DNA of 64,000 nucleotides from Oscillospiraceae bacterium (GCA_015066175.1 SVOW01000003.1:1-64000); one strand, 5' to 3'. Counted from the stretch's first letter, positions 1-9,436 are shown. A program made the numbers and translations. The notes: generated by a model not told the origin, from the letters alone.

Positions 1-25
1 GGAGAAGCCGAATTAACATCCCGAT

Positions 26-166
26 AAATTATAATTTACCGCGGTATTAAAATCAGCATCGTAGGGGCGTCGTTTCGGCGCCCGCGAAAAATTCATCAGA
101 TTCATAACGGGACGGGCAACCCGTCCCCTACGATACAGCCACAACTATACGGATAAATTATAATTT
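26..166. repeat. Intergenic mosaic hairpin repeat, copy 1 (C module)
   Basis: The unit is bounded at both ends by the palindrome AAATTATAATTT (26-37 and 155-166). Inside lie a shared left segment (TACCGCGGTATTAAAATCAG) and two hairpins, one around GGGGCG...CGCCCG and one GGGACGGG-CAA-CCCGTCCC. The cargo starts GTAGGGG and ends CCCCTAC. Related copies lie near 7684, 32210 and 39080. It contains no gene and ends just before the promoter of the next gene. Confidence 0.85.
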
Positions 167-182
167 GCTTTATTTATGTCGG

Positions 183-212
183 TTGACATCGATTGAAAAT
201 ATGTGATATAAT
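183..212 (+). promoter_or_regulatory. Sigma-A promoter of the mgtC-like gene
   Basis: TTGACA at 183-188 and TATAAT at 207-212 are separated by 18 bp, 60 bp upstream of the start codon. Both hexamers match the housekeeping consensus. Confidence 0.8.
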
Positions 213-272
213 ATATTATTATTTTTCTGCATATAATTAGGTATGTTCAGCGAAACAAAAGGGGGTACTAAA

Positions 273-962
273 ATGGAAAACATCTGGAATGAAATTTTGT
301 CATGGGAATGGGAATATATGTTACGCCTTGTTATAGCCTGCCTTTGCGGTGCTTGCGTTGGTTTTGAAAGAAGCCGTCGTTTCAAGGACGCAGGCGTGAG
401 AACTCACGTTATGGTAACTCTTGGTGCAGCACTTATCATGATTGTTTCAAAATATGGTTTTCAGGATATTCCGGCCCTTGAGATGATGAAGGTTGACGCT
501 TCGCGTGTGGCTTCAAACGTTGTTACAGGCGTAGGTTTCCTTGGTGCAGGTGTGATTTTCTTCAAAGGCACATCTATCAAAGGTCTTACAACTGCAGCGG
601 GCATCTGGACCACTGCAGGTATCGGTCTTGCTCTGGGCAGCGGTATGTATTTTGTAGGTATAATGTCGGCTGTTATTATGATTATTGCCCAGTTCTTTCT
701 GCACAGAGTTCTCAAAAGTGTAGACTCATATTCAACAAGCGAAATTTCTGTTTCCTTGCAGAATGAAGATGGTGTAATTGATGATTTCAAAAAACAGCTT
801 GAAAAAGAAAACCTTGTGATTCAGGCTTGCAAAATTATCAAAAATAGCGAAGAAGGCACAATCACGCTTAAAGCCACAGTAAGAATGCCCCACGATATGG
901 AATTTGAAGATGTGGTAAGAATCGTTGAAAACAACAAACGAATCAAGTCGATTGAGTTTTAA
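273..962 (+). CDS. MgtC/SapB family membrane protein
   Basis: The protein has 229 residues. Its N-terminal half is four or five hydrophobic helices carrying family motifs: GFERS near residue 30, RTHVMVTLGAAL near 43, VTGVGFLGAGVIF near 88 and TTAAGIWTTAGIGLA. The C-terminal 70 residues form a soluble, ACT-like tail. MgtC/SapB proteins sit in the inner membrane and are linked to magnesium limitation and ATP-synthase control in pathogens; their role in Clostridia is less clear. I chose ATG 273 because GGGGG lies 7 bp upstream; a start at 243 would lack a ribosome site. The gene has its own promoter and is followed 36 bp later by the next gene, so the two may be co-transcribed. Confidence 0.85.
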   Translation: MENIWNEILSWEWEYMLRLVIACLCGACVGFERSRRFKDAGVRTHVMVTLGAALIMIVSKYGFQDIPALEMMKVDASRVASNVVTGVGFLGAGVIFFKGTSIKGLTTAAGIWTTAGIGLALGSGMYFVGIMSAVIMIIAQFFLHRVLKSVDSYSTSEISVSLQNEDGVIDDFKKQLEKENLVIQACKIIKNSEEGTITLKATVRMPHDMEFEDVVRIVENNKRIKSIEF

Positions 963-998
963 CTGACAAAGCCAAGGATGTTCAATGGGGGATAAAAG

Positions 999-1994
999 AT
1001 GAAAAAAACGTTTAATATTATGACATATAATGTGTCAGGTATTCCTGTTATCGGTGATGGGCAGGGCACACAGAAAGAGATTAAAGGCAACGCGCGAATG
1101 GCTAAAATCGGCGAAATTCTTTGCCGTGATTCAGGCTGTGAAATAATCGGTGTTGCAGAAGATTTCAACCATCATCCTGCTCTTGCAAAAGCCATGAAAA
1201 GCTATGAATATCAGACTTTTTCAAAAGGCGGTATTCCTCTCGGTGACGGATTGAACATTTTTTCAAAAGTTCCTGTTTACAATGTGGTAAGAAATAAATG
1301 GAGAAAAAGTTTCAGTTATATCGGCGGCTCAAGTGACCGCCTTGCACAGAAAGGCATTCTGTCAAGTGTTGTTGAAATTGAAAAAGGCGTGTATATTGAC
1401 CTTTATGTTGTGCACACTGATGCTTCAAACGACCCTAAATCAGTTGTAGCAAGAAGAGATAATTTCCATCAGCTTGCAGATATGATTAATTCAAGAAAAG
1501 AAGACAGAGCAATTATTGTGGTAGGTGACTTCAACACAACATTCTGCCTTAATGCAGAAGATGAGCCTTATGAGATTCTTGTGAAAAAAGCAGGCCTTAC
1601 AGATTCATGGGCTGAAATTCACAACGATGGCAAATGCGATTATAAAAACGAAAAAGACTGGAATCCTGACCTGAAAGAAACTCTCGACAGAGTTATGTAT
1701 AAATCAGGCGGCGGAGTTGAATTAAAGGCAGAAAGCTACGAATATGTTGAATTTACTGACAATGAAGGCGAAACATATACAGACCATATTTCCACACGAG
1801 CAAGGATTTCCTATGAAGTTACAGGCGTAGTTTCTGCTCCTGAAAAACTCGAAAAACCAAAGCCTGCAAATAAGTTTCTTCAGTTTGTGAAAACAGCAGG
1901 GCTGACTGTGTTTACGCTTGTGATGGTAATTCTGCACTTGTATGAATTGCTTTACGATAAAAAATACGCAGATGTCAAAGACTATATGCCATAA
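999..1994 (+). CDS. Endonuclease/exonuclease/phosphatase-family protein with C-terminal membrane helix
   Basis: The 331-residue protein has the metal-dependent phosphoesterase signature in order: NIMTYNVSG at the N-terminus, GVAEDFN near 50, a VHTDA histidine near 135, GDFNT near 178 and a terminal DHIS near 262. This fold includes DNase I, sphingomyelinase C and inositol phosphatases; the substrate cannot be told from sequence. A hydrophobic helix at about 295-318 (TAGLTVFTLVMVILHL) would anchor it to the membrane. There is no signal peptide at the N-terminus, so the catalytic domain is either cytoplasmic or exported by a non-classical route. GGGGG lies upstream of ATG 999. Confidence 0.8.
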   Translation: MKKTFNIMTYNVSGIPVIGDGQGTQKEIKGNARMAKIGEILCRDSGCEIIGVAEDFNHHPALAKAMKSYEYQTFSKGGIPLGDGLNIFSKVPVYNVVRNKWRKSFSYIGGSSDRLAQKGILSSVVEIEKGVYIDLYVVHTDASNDPKSVVARRDNFHQLADMINSRKEDRAIIVVGDFNTTFCLNAEDEPYEILVKKAGLTDSWAEIHNDGKCDYKNEKDWNPDLKETLDRVMYKSGGGVELKAESYEYVEFTDNEGETYTDHISTRARISYEVTGVVSAPEKLEKPKPANKFLQFVKTAGLTVFTLVMVILHLYELLYDKKYADVKDYMP

Positions 1995-1996
1995 AA

Positions 1997-2033
1997 AATC
2001 CCGATGTGTGAAAAACACATCGGGATTTTTTTA
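1997..2033 (+). terminator. Rho-independent terminator after the EEP gene
   Basis: Perfect 13-bp stem (AATCCCGATGTGT pairing with ACACATCGGGATT) with a 5-nt loop, then seven or eight T. It abuts the convergent gene that ends at 2034 and may serve both strands. Confidence 0.9.
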
Positions 2034-2996
2034 TTAATCGATTGTAATGTTGTCAATCAAATCGTTAGCAACGTCTGAACAACCTTCGGTATAACCTATG
2101 GTAATTAACATCACCATATCACCCTCAATTATCAAATACTGTTTTAAATAAGTTGTGCCTATTGAAATATCACTTTGTGAACTCTCAATTAATCCCACTT
2201 TCTTGCCGTCGAGCTCTGTTACACTTGTGGAAACCTCAGAAGAACCGATAGAAAAATCATACGCATCACTGTAAGAACTATCTTCCATATAATTTTCAAT
2301 GCCTGTGTTATCAGCACCTGCATCACTCACTACAACCACGTTAACTGATGCAAAGTCTGTGCCTGTCTGATAAACTGATATGTATTCAAGAGCAAAATAA
2401 TAATTATCTAAAATAGTATCGATTTGACTGGAGGGTATATCCTGTTCCAACAGGCTTGCTTTCTTTTCATCTTTTGATGCTTGAAGGTCTTCACCTGTGA
2501 TATCTCCCATTTGGTCATAAGCAATTTCCCAATTTTCGTCAAGTTCAATTTTTAAGCCGAAATAATCTGAAGTGTAGGAGTTATCTTCAGCAACACCTGC
2601 TTCGTATGAATTAACAGTTTCAACATAGTTGTCAATATCAAGTTTTGTGAGCACGTCGCTTGTGAATTCAGTTGTAGCGAAACGTACTATTACACCTACA
2701 ATAATAGCACCGATAACGCCGAAAACAGAACCTAAAACAGCACGTTTTGATTTCTTTTTCTTGCCGTTTTCTGCAATTCCGGGCACAGCAGGAGGAGCGT
2801 TAAACTGCTGATTTTGCACAGGCTGCTGTGTATAATAATTTGGTGCAGGCTGTTGCTGCGGTGCGTTAAAATTCTGTGCAGGCTGTTGCTGTGTGTTGAA
2901 ATTGGGAGTCATAGGGTTTCCGCATTTAGTGCAGAAACTTGCTTGCGATGGCACTTGCGAGCCACATTTATTGCAATAAACAAATCCGTTTGACAT
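2034..2996 (-). CDS. Zinc-ribbon membrane-anchored protein, unknown ectodomain
   Basis: The protein has 320 residues. It begins with a zinc ribbon (CNKCG near 8, CTKCG near 22), followed by a Gln/Asn/Pro-rich linker (about 30-70), a Lys-rich stop and one transmembrane helix near 90-110 (VLGSVFGVIGAIIVGVIV). The remainder is an acidic extracytoplasmic domain of about 200 residues that I do not recognise. The same layout (zinc ribbon, helix, outside domain) occurs in three other genes in this window (near 7938, 21848 and 30208). The ribosome site is AGGTG upstream of ATG 2996. Function unknown. Confidence 0.75.
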   Translation of the reverse strand: MSNGFVYCNKCGSQVPSQASFCTKCGNPMTPNFNTQQQPAQNFNAPQQQPAPNYYTQQPVQNQQFNAPPAVPGIAENGKKKKSKRAVLGSVFGVIGAIIVGVIVRFATTEFTSDVLTKLDIDNYVETVNSYEAGVAEDNSYTSDYFGLKIELDENWEIAYDQMGDITGEDLQASKDEKKASLLEQDIPSSQIDTILDNYYFALEYISVYQTGTDFASVNVVVVSDAGADNTGIENYMEDSSYSDAYDFSIGSSEVSTSVTELDGKKVGLIESSQSDISIGTTYLKQYLIIEGDMVMLITIGYTEGCSDVANDLIDNITID

Positions 2997-3057
2997 TTTC
3001 TTTCACCTGTCTTTCTTAATTTTATTACATTATATTCTATAAAGAAACAAAAGTCAA

Positions 3058-3094
3058 CAAAAAACGACCTGCCCTTTCATCATTCGGGCAGGTC
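3058..3094 (-). terminator. Terminator of the ABC exporter operon
   Basis: On the minus strand GACCTGCCC pairs with GGGCAGGTC (9 bp), followed by a run of T interrupted once. It lies 11 bp past the stop codon at 3105. Confidence 0.85.
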
Positions 3095-3104
3095 ATTAAT
3101 TCTT

Positions 3105-4880
3105 TTATGCAGTTTCGTCAAACTGGCTGTTGTAAAGCTCGGCATAGAAGCCGTTTTTCTCAAGCAATTCTTCGTGATTACCTTGCTCGATAATATCGCC
3201 GTCTTTCATTACCAAAATCAGGTCGGCGTTTTTGATTGTGGAAAGTCTGTGGGCAATAACGAAGCTTGTGCGGTTTTTCATAAGGGAATCCATTGCACGT
3301 TGGGTGATAAGTTCTGTTCTCGTGTCAACAGAAGATGTTGCTTCGTCAAGAATAAGCATGGGGCTGTTCTGAATCATAGCACGCGCTATGGTGAAAAGCT
3401 GTTTCTGACCTGCAGAAATAGTTATATTTTCGCTCATAACAGTGTCAAATCCATGTGGGAGCGATTTCACAAAGTGGTAAATTCCGCAGGCTTTGCAGGC
3501 TGTTATAAGGTCTTCATCAGTAACGCCTTCTTTGTTGTAAACAAGATTTTCCCTTACAGTGCCTTCAAAGAGCCATGTGTCCTGAAGCACCATTGAGAAA
3601 AGGGAATGAATGCAGTCGCGTTTTATTTCGCTTGTGGGGATGCCGTCAATTAAAATTTCACCCTCGTTTACTTCAAAGAATCGCATAAGCAGGTTTACCA
3701 TAGTAGTTTTTCCTGCACCTGTAGGGCCTACAATCGCAACTTTCTGACCGGGTTTTACGTGTGCAGAGAAGTTTTTGATAATAATTTTATCAGGGTTGTC
3801 AGGGTAAGCAAAACGTAAGTTTTTAAATTCAACTTCGCCTCTGATATCAGAAGAAATTTCTTTTTTCTGTGATTCGTCAGACAATTCTTCTTCGTCAAGG
3901 AAATCGAAAACTCTGTCGCCTGCAGCAGCGGCAGACTGCATATTTGTCATGCCCTGTGCAAGTGTGCTCAAAGGTGAAGTGAAAAGACGCACATACATAA
4001 TAAATGCGATGATAACGCCGAAAGAAATTTTACCGTCAAGGACTAACGCAGCGCCGATTACACAAACAGCAACATAGCCTAAATTGCCGATAACTGTCAT
4101 TAAAGGCTGCATAATGCCTGAAAGAAACTGACTTTTCCATTCTGCATCATAAACTGTTTTGTTAAGCTCTGAAAAGTTTTCTTTAATACTTTTGTTTGCA
4201 CGTGAAAGACGCACAACGTCATGGCCTGTATACATTTCTTCAATAAAACCGTTAAGTGTACCTAAATTTTTCTGACGTGCAATGAAATATTTCTGCGAGC
4301 GTGACATAACAGCGGCCATTATTGAAAAACCGATTATTGTTGAGCCGATTGCGCCTAAAGCCATTCTCCATTCAGTAATGAACATCATAACAAGGCAGCC
4401 TGCAAACTGTGCCGCAGAAGAAATCATTGACGGAATACTGTTTGAAAGTGTCTGCTGAAGTGTGCTTACATCGTTTGTCACACGGCTTAAAATGTCACCG
4501 TGAGAAGAAGCATTGAAAAGGCTCATAGGCACACGGTTGATTTTTTCAGACAAATCGTTTCTCAATTTTTTGGAAAGGCGAAGTGTGACTGTTGACATAA
4601 TATAATGCTCAACATAGTTGAATAAGGCACTCGATGCATAAATGACAAGGAGTGTAATTCCGATTTTCTTGATGCCATTCAGGTCAATTACACCCATAAG
4701 TGAATTCTGAATAAGGTCTGTAATCTGACTTAAAAAACCGGGGCCGATAATAGCAAGAATTGCAGAAAGTGCAGCAAGGAATAAGGAAAAATAAGTGGGC
4801 GCTTTAAGTGAAGGATAATAATCAAACAAATTTTTTATGACACCAAAAATGCCACGTTTGCTTTTTTGCGGTGTGTTCAT
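3105..4880 (-). CDS. ABC exporter half-transporter, subunit 2 (canonical Walker B)
   Basis: A 591-residue fusion of a six-helix membrane domain and an ATPase domain, of the multidrug/lipid exporter type. Visible motifs are Walker A GPTGAGKTT near 380, a deviant signature SAGQKQ in place of SGGQ, and Walker B MLILDEATSS with the catalytic Glu. It pairs with the gene upstream, which has a normal signature but lacks the Glu; that combination is typical of heterodimeric exporters with one degenerate ATP site. ATG 4880 is chosen because AAAGGAG precedes it by 8 bp; an upstream ATG at 4898 overlaps the previous stop as ATGA but lies inside that ribosome site. Substrate unknown. Confidence 0.9.
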   Translation of the reverse strand: MNTPQKSKRGIFGVIKNLFDYYPSLKAPTYFSLFLAALSAILAIIGPGFLSQITDLIQNSLMGVIDLNGIKKIGITLLVIYASSALFNYVEHYIMSTVTLRLSKKLRNDLSEKINRVPMSLFNASSHGDILSRVTNDVSTLQQTLSNSIPSMISSAAQFAGCLVMMFITEWRMALGAIGSTIIGFSIMAAVMSRSQKYFIARQKNLGTLNGFIEEMYTGHDVVRLSRANKSIKENFSELNKTVYDAEWKSQFLSGIMQPLMTVIGNLGYVAVCVIGAALVLDGKISFGVIIAFIMYVRLFTSPLSTLAQGMTNMQSAAAAGDRVFDFLDEEELSDESQKKEISSDIRGEVEFKNLRFAYPDNPDKIIIKNFSAHVKPGQKVAIVGPTGAGKTTMVNLLMRFFEVNEGEILIDGIPTSEIKRDCIHSLFSMVLQDTWLFEGTVRENLVYNKEGVTDEDLITACKACGIYHFVKSLPHGFDTVMSENITISAGQKQLFTIARAMIQNSPMLILDEATSSVDTRTELITQRAMDSLMKNRTSFVIAHRLSTIKNADLILVMKDGDIIEQGNHEELLEKNGFYAELYNSQFDETA

Positions 4881-4894
4881 CTGATTTTCTCCTT

Positions 4895-6652
4895 TCATTT
4901 AAGTTCGTTTTCAGAAAGCTGACTCATTGCAATTTCGCGGTAAACTTCGCAGTTTTCCATAAGTTCACTGTGTGTGCCGATGCCTACAGCTTTACCTTCA
5001 TCAAGTACAATAATTTTATCAGCGTTTCTTATTGTGCCGATTCGCTGTGCCACAATCAATCTTGTAACGCCTGAAAGGTTTTCTTCAAGACCTTTTCTCA
5101 GCGCCTTATCAGTTTTATAGTCAAGGGCAGAGAATGAATCGTCAAAAATTAAAATTTCAGGTTTTCTTGCCAGAGCACGTGCAATTGAAACACGTTGTTT
5201 CTGTCCGCCGGAAATATTTGTACCGCCCTGTGCAATAGGCGAATTTATACCGCCTGATAAGTTGTCAACAAATTCTTTTGCCTGTGCAAGAGACAAAGCG
5301 TCGTATGCGTTTTCGTCAGTTTTTTCTTCGCGGCTTTCACCGAAAAGAACGTTTTTCTTTATGTCACCTGCAAAAAGCACAGCCTTTTGTGTAACAAAAG
5401 CAATTCTGTCGTAAAGAGCATCAAAAGAATAATCTTTTACATTTCTGCCGTCGATGAAAACTTCGCCTTCAGTTGCATCATAAAATCTTGCTGCAAGGTT
5501 TATAAGAGTTGTTTTACCTGAGCCTGTTGCACCGATAAAAGCAATTGTTTCACCTTTGTTTGCTTTGAACGAAATGTTTTCGAGAGTGTTTTCTTTGCTG
5601 TCAGGGAATCTGAAAGATACGTTTCTGAATTCAACAGTGCCTGATTCGTTGCTTTCTGTTTCGCTGCCTTCAATCAGGTCAGTATCTTCACACAGCACTT
5701 CGTTTATTCTCTGCGAAGACACCTGTGCAGCAGGCAGGAACATAACAATCATAACAAGCATCATAATTGACATAATTACGTATGTGGCATATGTGCTGAA
5801 AACAACAACTTCGCTGAACATTGCAAGCCTTGCAGTCACATCTGCAGCAGGAATACCGTTGATGATTATTGCGCCTACCCAATAAATAACAAGTGCAAGT
5901 GAGTTCATTGCAAGGCCGATAAGGGGCATAAGTAGTGCAAAGGTTCTCTGGTTGAAAAGCTGTGTTTTCATAAGGGCAGATGCTGCAACATCAAATTTTT
6001 CGTTCTGATATTTTTCAGCTCTGAATGCGTGTACAACGTTTATACCTGTAAGGTTTTCGCGTGCAATAAGGTTGATTTTATCTATCTGTTTCTGCACAAT
6101 TTTAAAGCGGGGGATAACAACAGTTATTATAATTGTCATAATTCCCAACACGAAAACAACAAAACCTGCAGTAATAAGCGATAATTCTTTGCTTTTGCCT
6201 ACGATTTTGATAATTGCCCACACTGCCATAACGGGTGCTTTTATTACCATCTGCAGACCGCCCGAAACAAGCATCTGAATCTGTGATACGTCGTTTGTTG
6301 TGCGGTTTATAAGGCTTGGCACAGAAAAGTGCTGAATTTCTTTTTTGCCGAAATCAGTTACTTTGTTGAAAAGCTTTTCTCTTATTGTAAAGCTGAAACC
6401 TGAGCCTACTCTCGCAGCTAGATAACCGCAGAAAACAGAAATTCCTGCACTTGCAATAGTGCAAAGCAGCATTTCTCCACCTGTCATAAGAATATCTTTT
6501 ACAGTGCTCGACGGAGTGTTGAGAAGTGTGGTGAGAGTGCTCATATATTCGGGCAGTTTCAGGTCGAAATAAATCTGACCTAAAATAAGGCTCATACAGA
6601 TAATTGCCATCAGCCACTCACGTTTTTTCATTTGTTTAAGCAGTTTTATCAT
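4895..6652 (-). CDS. ABC exporter half-transporter, subunit 1 (degenerate catalytic site)
   Basis: The protein has 585 residues with an N-terminal six-helix exporter domain and a C-terminal ATPase. Walker A is GATGSGKTT, the signature is ISGGQKQRV, and Walker B reads ILIFDDSFSALD, where Asp replaces the catalytic Glu. The partner gene (3105-4880) supplies the Glu but has an altered signature, so only one of the two composite sites should hydrolyse ATP well. This is the rule in heterodimers such as LmrCD and TM287/288. AGGAG lies 8 bp upstream of ATG 6652. The two genes form one operon ending at the terminator near 3060. Confidence 0.9.
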   Translation of the reverse strand: MIKLLKQMKKREWLMAIICMSLILGQIYFDLKLPEYMSTLTTLLNTPSSTVKDILMTGGEMLLCTIASAGISVFCGYLAARVGSGFSFTIREKLFNKVTDFGKKEIQHFSVPSLINRTTNDVSQIQMLVSGGLQMVIKAPVMAVWAIIKIVGKSKELSLITAGFVVFVLGIMTIIITVVIPRFKIVQKQIDKINLIARENLTGINVVHAFRAEKYQNEKFDVAASALMKTQLFNQRTFALLMPLIGLAMNSLALVIYWVGAIIINGIPAADVTARLAMFSEVVVFSTYATYVIMSIMMLVMIVMFLPAAQVSSQRINEVLCEDTDLIEGSETESNESGTVEFRNVSFRFPDSKENTLENISFKANKGETIAFIGATGSGKTTLINLAARFYDATEGEVFIDGRNVKDYSFDALYDRIAFVTQKAVLFAGDIKKNVLFGESREEKTDENAYDALSLAQAKEFVDNLSGGINSPIAQGGTNISGGQKQRVSIARALARKPEILIFDDSFSALDYKTDKALRKGLEENLSGVTRLIVAQRIGTIRNADKIIVLDEGKAVGIGTHSELMENCEVYREIAMSQLSENELK

Positions 6653-6845
6653 AGAAAAATCTCCTGAATCCAGTATATATATATTATACTATAAATTGGC
6701 AAAAAGTCGATAGATTATGTTATAAAATAATGTTACTTTTTTATGAATGGGTTGAAAAAGAAAATACCCTGTGATAAAATATCCGCATAGATGTTTTTTA
6801 GGAAATAATTGTTTTTTGAAAAATAAAACTTGAGAGGTGAGCATC

Positions 6846-7685
6846 GTGAATGCAATAATTGATGCAGGCGGCGGACTGCGTAATATTTACACTGCAGGAG
6901 TTTTTGACAGATGCCTTGATGATAACGTTTATTTTGATTTGTGCATTGGCGTTTCTGCAGGTGCTGCAAATATTTCCACTTTCCTCGCAGGACAACGTGA
7001 CAGAACATATCGCTTTTTTCACGATTATTCCCAGAGAAAAGAATATATGAGTTTTGGCAATTTTATTAAAAAAGGCTCATATCTTGACCTTGATTATATT
7101 TATTCAACTCTTACGAATTCCGATGGCGAAGACCCTCTTGACTACCCTGAAATTGAAAAATATAAAGGTCAGTTTCTCATTGTTGCCACAGAAGCAAAAA
7201 CAGGGAAAGCACATTATTTCACAAAAGAGGATTTATCTCAGGATAACTACAGAGTGATCAACGCGTCATGTGCAATTCCCGTTGTGTGCAAGCCTGTGAG
7301 CATAAATGGCACAGAATATATGGATGGGGGAGTTGCCGTGCCTGTGCCGCTTGAAAAGGCACTTGAAATGGGCGCTGATAAAATCGTTTTTGCGTTGTCA
7401 AAACCTAAGGATTTCAGACGCGATAATTCACGCAATGAATTTCTGGTGAAATTAATCAGAAGAAAATATCCTGAAACTGCAAAGGTTTTGCTTGAGAGTA
7501 ACGCAGAATATGACCGCCTTCTGGATAAGGCAATTGAGCTTGAAAAAGAGGGGAGAGTCCTCATAGTTTCTCCTGATGATACCTGCGGAGTTGATACTCT
7601 TACAAAAGATAAAGAAAAACTCCATGCCCTTTACGAAAAAGGATATCGCGACGCCGAAAAAATCAAAGAGTTTCTCTGCAGATAA
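6846..7685 (+). CDS. Patatin-like phospholipase
   Basis: The protein has 279 residues. It shows the oxyanion loop GGGLRNIYTAGV at the N-terminus, the nucleophile elbow GVSAGA near 38 (Ser) and the catalytic dyad Asp in DGGVAVP near 165. It is cytoplasmic (no signal peptide) and likely acts as a lipid acyl hydrolase on membrane lipids. I chose the GTG at 6846, which follows AGAGGTG by 6 bp; a GTG at 6837 is inside that site. The stop codon lies at the very edge of a mosaic repeat: its TAA overlaps the first bases of the AAATTATAATTT boundary. Confidence 0.88.
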   Translation: MNAIIDAGGGLRNIYTAGVFDRCLDDNVYFDLCIGVSAGAANISTFLAGQRDRTYRFFHDYSQRKEYMSFGNFIKKGSYLDLDYIYSTLTNSDGEDPLDYPEIEKYKGQFLIVATEAKTGKAHYFTKEDLSQDNYRVINASCAIPVVCKPVSINGTEYMDGGVAVPVPLEKALEMGADKIVFALSKPKDFRRDNSRNEFLVKLIRRKYPETAKVLLESNAEYDRLLDKAIELEKEGRVLIVSPDDTCGVDTLTKDKEKLHALYEKGYRDAEKIKEFLCR

Positions 7686-7829
7686 ATTATAATTTACCGT
7701 GGTATTAAAATCAGCATCGTAGGGGCGGATGCCCACATCCGCCCGAATAAATTTACATAAAATCTGATGGGTCGATGTAGGCATCGACCCCTACAATGTA
7801 AAATCAAATATACATATAAATTATAATTT
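7684..7829. repeat. Intergenic mosaic hairpin repeat, copy 2 (B module)
   Basis: Bounded by AAATTATAATTT at 7684-7695 and 7818-7829. It carries the shared left segment (one base different from copy 1), then hairpins GGGCGGATG-CCCA-CATCCGCCC and GGGTCGATG-TAGG-CATCGACCC. The cargo is again framed by GTAGGGG and CCCCTAC. It differs from copy 1 only in the cargo, so the family is modular. Confidence 0.9.
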
Positions 7830-7937
7830 ATGAGATGGTATCGAATTTAACAAATTTTACATCAAAAATTACATATGAATGTTTTTTCGGTTTTATATGA
7901 TATAATGAAAATATCAAAAACAAAGGAAGTGTACAAA

Positions 7938-9104
7938 ATGATTACTTGTCCCAAATGTAAAAATCAACTGCCTGACGGCACAAAGTTCTGCAAATATTGC
8001 GGCACACAGTTTATTCAGGCTCAACCGCAGAATAACATTCAACGTCCGGCACCGCAGGCAACTGCACCGCAGACACCGAAAAAGAAAAAATCTTCAAATA
8101 AAATCATATACATAATTGTTGCAGTTTTGCTTGTTATTGCAATTGGTGCAGGTGTATTCCTTATTCTCGGCAAAGATAACGCGGGAAACACAAATGATGA
8201 AAAAGAAAAGACATCAGTGTCTGAAAAAGAAAACAACACAAGCAACGATAATATGAACCCATCTGCAGGAAAAACCGTAACGATTTCAGCGGGAATGGCT
8301 GGTGCAGCAGCAATTAAGGAAGACGGCACTGCTGTCTGGACACTTGGAGGAGAGATTCCGTTTACTGATGTGGTTGCTGTGTCAGAAGGAAGCGGTGTGC
8401 CTGTTTTTATAAAGGGCGATGGTACTATAGCAGATGTGACAGGTGTATCGTATCTGCCGGAAGGTGTGGCTGATTGGACTGATATTGTAGCTGTTTCATC
8501 AGGACCTTATAATACAGTAGGACTGAAATCAAACGGAACTGTAGTTTCTACAGCGATTAATAATGCAGAACAAAATTATGGACAAGACAATGTGTTGGGT
8601 TGGACAGATATCGTAAAAGTGTTGACAAACACTACTTATACTGTTGGTTTGAAATCTGACGGAACTCTGGCTACTACAAATATTCCGACAGAACTTGATT
8701 CAGGGCAATGTGATGTATCTGATTGGACAGATATAGTGGATATTGCTGTGGACGGTTTAGGAATGAGAACAGTAGGTTTGAAATCAGACGGAACAGTTTT
8801 GGTTACAGGATTCAGTGCAGATAAATACGATACATCAGATATGAAAAATATTGTTTCTGTTTCAGCCGGAAGTGGCTTTATTGCAGGGTTGAAAGCTGAC
8901 GGAACTGTTGTTTTGGTGGAAGAAGATTTTGAATATGTAACTATAGATTGTGATGTATCGACCTGGACGGATATAGTGGCAATTTCAGCAAGTAGCGGTT
9001 ATGTAATTGGTCTTAAAAAAGACGGCGCAATTGTTTCTACAGGTAAAGATTTGTATGGCGAAGAAGTTAATATATCATGGGCAGATATAAAATTGCCAGA
9101 TTGA
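7938..9104 (+). CDS. Zinc-ribbon membrane protein with RCC1/BNR-like repeat ectodomain
   Basis: The protein has 388 residues. It starts with a zinc ribbon (CPKCK and CKYCG), then a Pro/Gln-rich linker, a Lys patch and one membrane helix (about 60-82), then an acidic linker. From about residue 120 to the end come six or so units of 40-45 residues with the pattern W(T)DIVxVSxG...VGLKSDGTVxxT, which resembles RCC1-type beta-propeller blades. The outside domain is probably a propeller for binding. GGAAG lies upstream of ATG 7938; the longer reading from 7875 has no ribosome site. TATAAT is seen near 7901 in the upstream gap. Confidence 0.8.
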   Translation: MITCPKCKNQLPDGTKFCKYCGTQFIQAQPQNNIQRPAPQATAPQTPKKKKSSNKIIYIIVAVLLVIAIGAGVFLILGKDNAGNTNDEKEKTSVSEKENNTSNDNMNPSAGKTVTISAGMAGAAAIKEDGTAVWTLGGEIPFTDVVAVSEGSGVPVFIKGDGTIADVTGVSYLPEGVADWTDIVAVSSGPYNTVGLKSNGTVVSTAINNAEQNYGQDNVLGWTDIVKVLTNTTYTVGLKSDGTLATTNIPTELDSGQCDVSDWTDIVDIAVDGLGMRTVGLKSDGTVLVTGFSADKYDTSDMKNIVSVSAGSGFIAGLKADGTVVLVEEDFEYVTIDCDVSTWTDIVAISASSGYVIGLKKDGAIVSTGKDLYGEEVNISWADIKLPD

Positions 9105-9149
9105 AAGCAACAAACTATTTTTTTACTACAGCAATCTGAATGATAAAGC

Positions 9150-9180
9150 AAAAAACGCAGAGTTTTCACTCTGCGTTTTT
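9150..9180. terminator. Bidirectional terminator, left copy of an identical pair
   Basis: AACGCAGAG-TTTTCA-CTCTGCGTT stem with A and T runs on both sides. The same 31 bp recurs without a mismatch at 9712-9742. Confidence 0.85.
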
Positions 9181-9379
9181 ATTCGTCAATATATTCTGCA
9201 ATATCTTCTAATCTGCAGTTTAATGCTGAACATAATTTATTAAGTGTTTTTGTTTCAATATTATCATTTGCTCGCAAACGTCTTATGGTTTTGCTGTCTA
9301 TTCCGCATTTTTCACGAAGCTGATATGTTGAAATGCCTTTTTCTTCCATGGTTTTCCATAATTTATTAAATATTATCAT
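9179..9379 (-). CDS. Small XRE-family (Cro/CI) transcription regulator
   Basis: This 66-residue protein is a helix-turn-helix domain alone: ISTYQLREKCGIDSKTIRRL forms the two DNA-contact helices and the tail LNCRLEDIAEYI is typical of the YozG/Cro subgroup. I chose ATG 9379, preceded by GGAGG; the upstream ATG 9394 lies within the ribosome site region. It is divergent from the small gene at 9476, and the shared promoter region holds the palindrome GGGGATATAATCCCC, a likely operator. Confidence 0.85.
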   Translation of the reverse strand: MIIFNKLWKTMEEKGISTYQLREKCGIDSKTIRRLRANDNIETKTLNKLCSALNCRLEDIAEYIDE

Positions 9380-9436
9380 ATTTTTAACCTCCATATTGAC
9401 ATTTATTATTATGGGGGTTATAATCTGATTTATTAA

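Noticed and set aside
7452-7784. Minus-strand frame starting MPTSTHQ, and its near copy at 31978-32310
   Set aside because: Both N-terminal parts come from the mosaic repeat and continue antisense to, or as an extension of, real genes; a repeat artefact.
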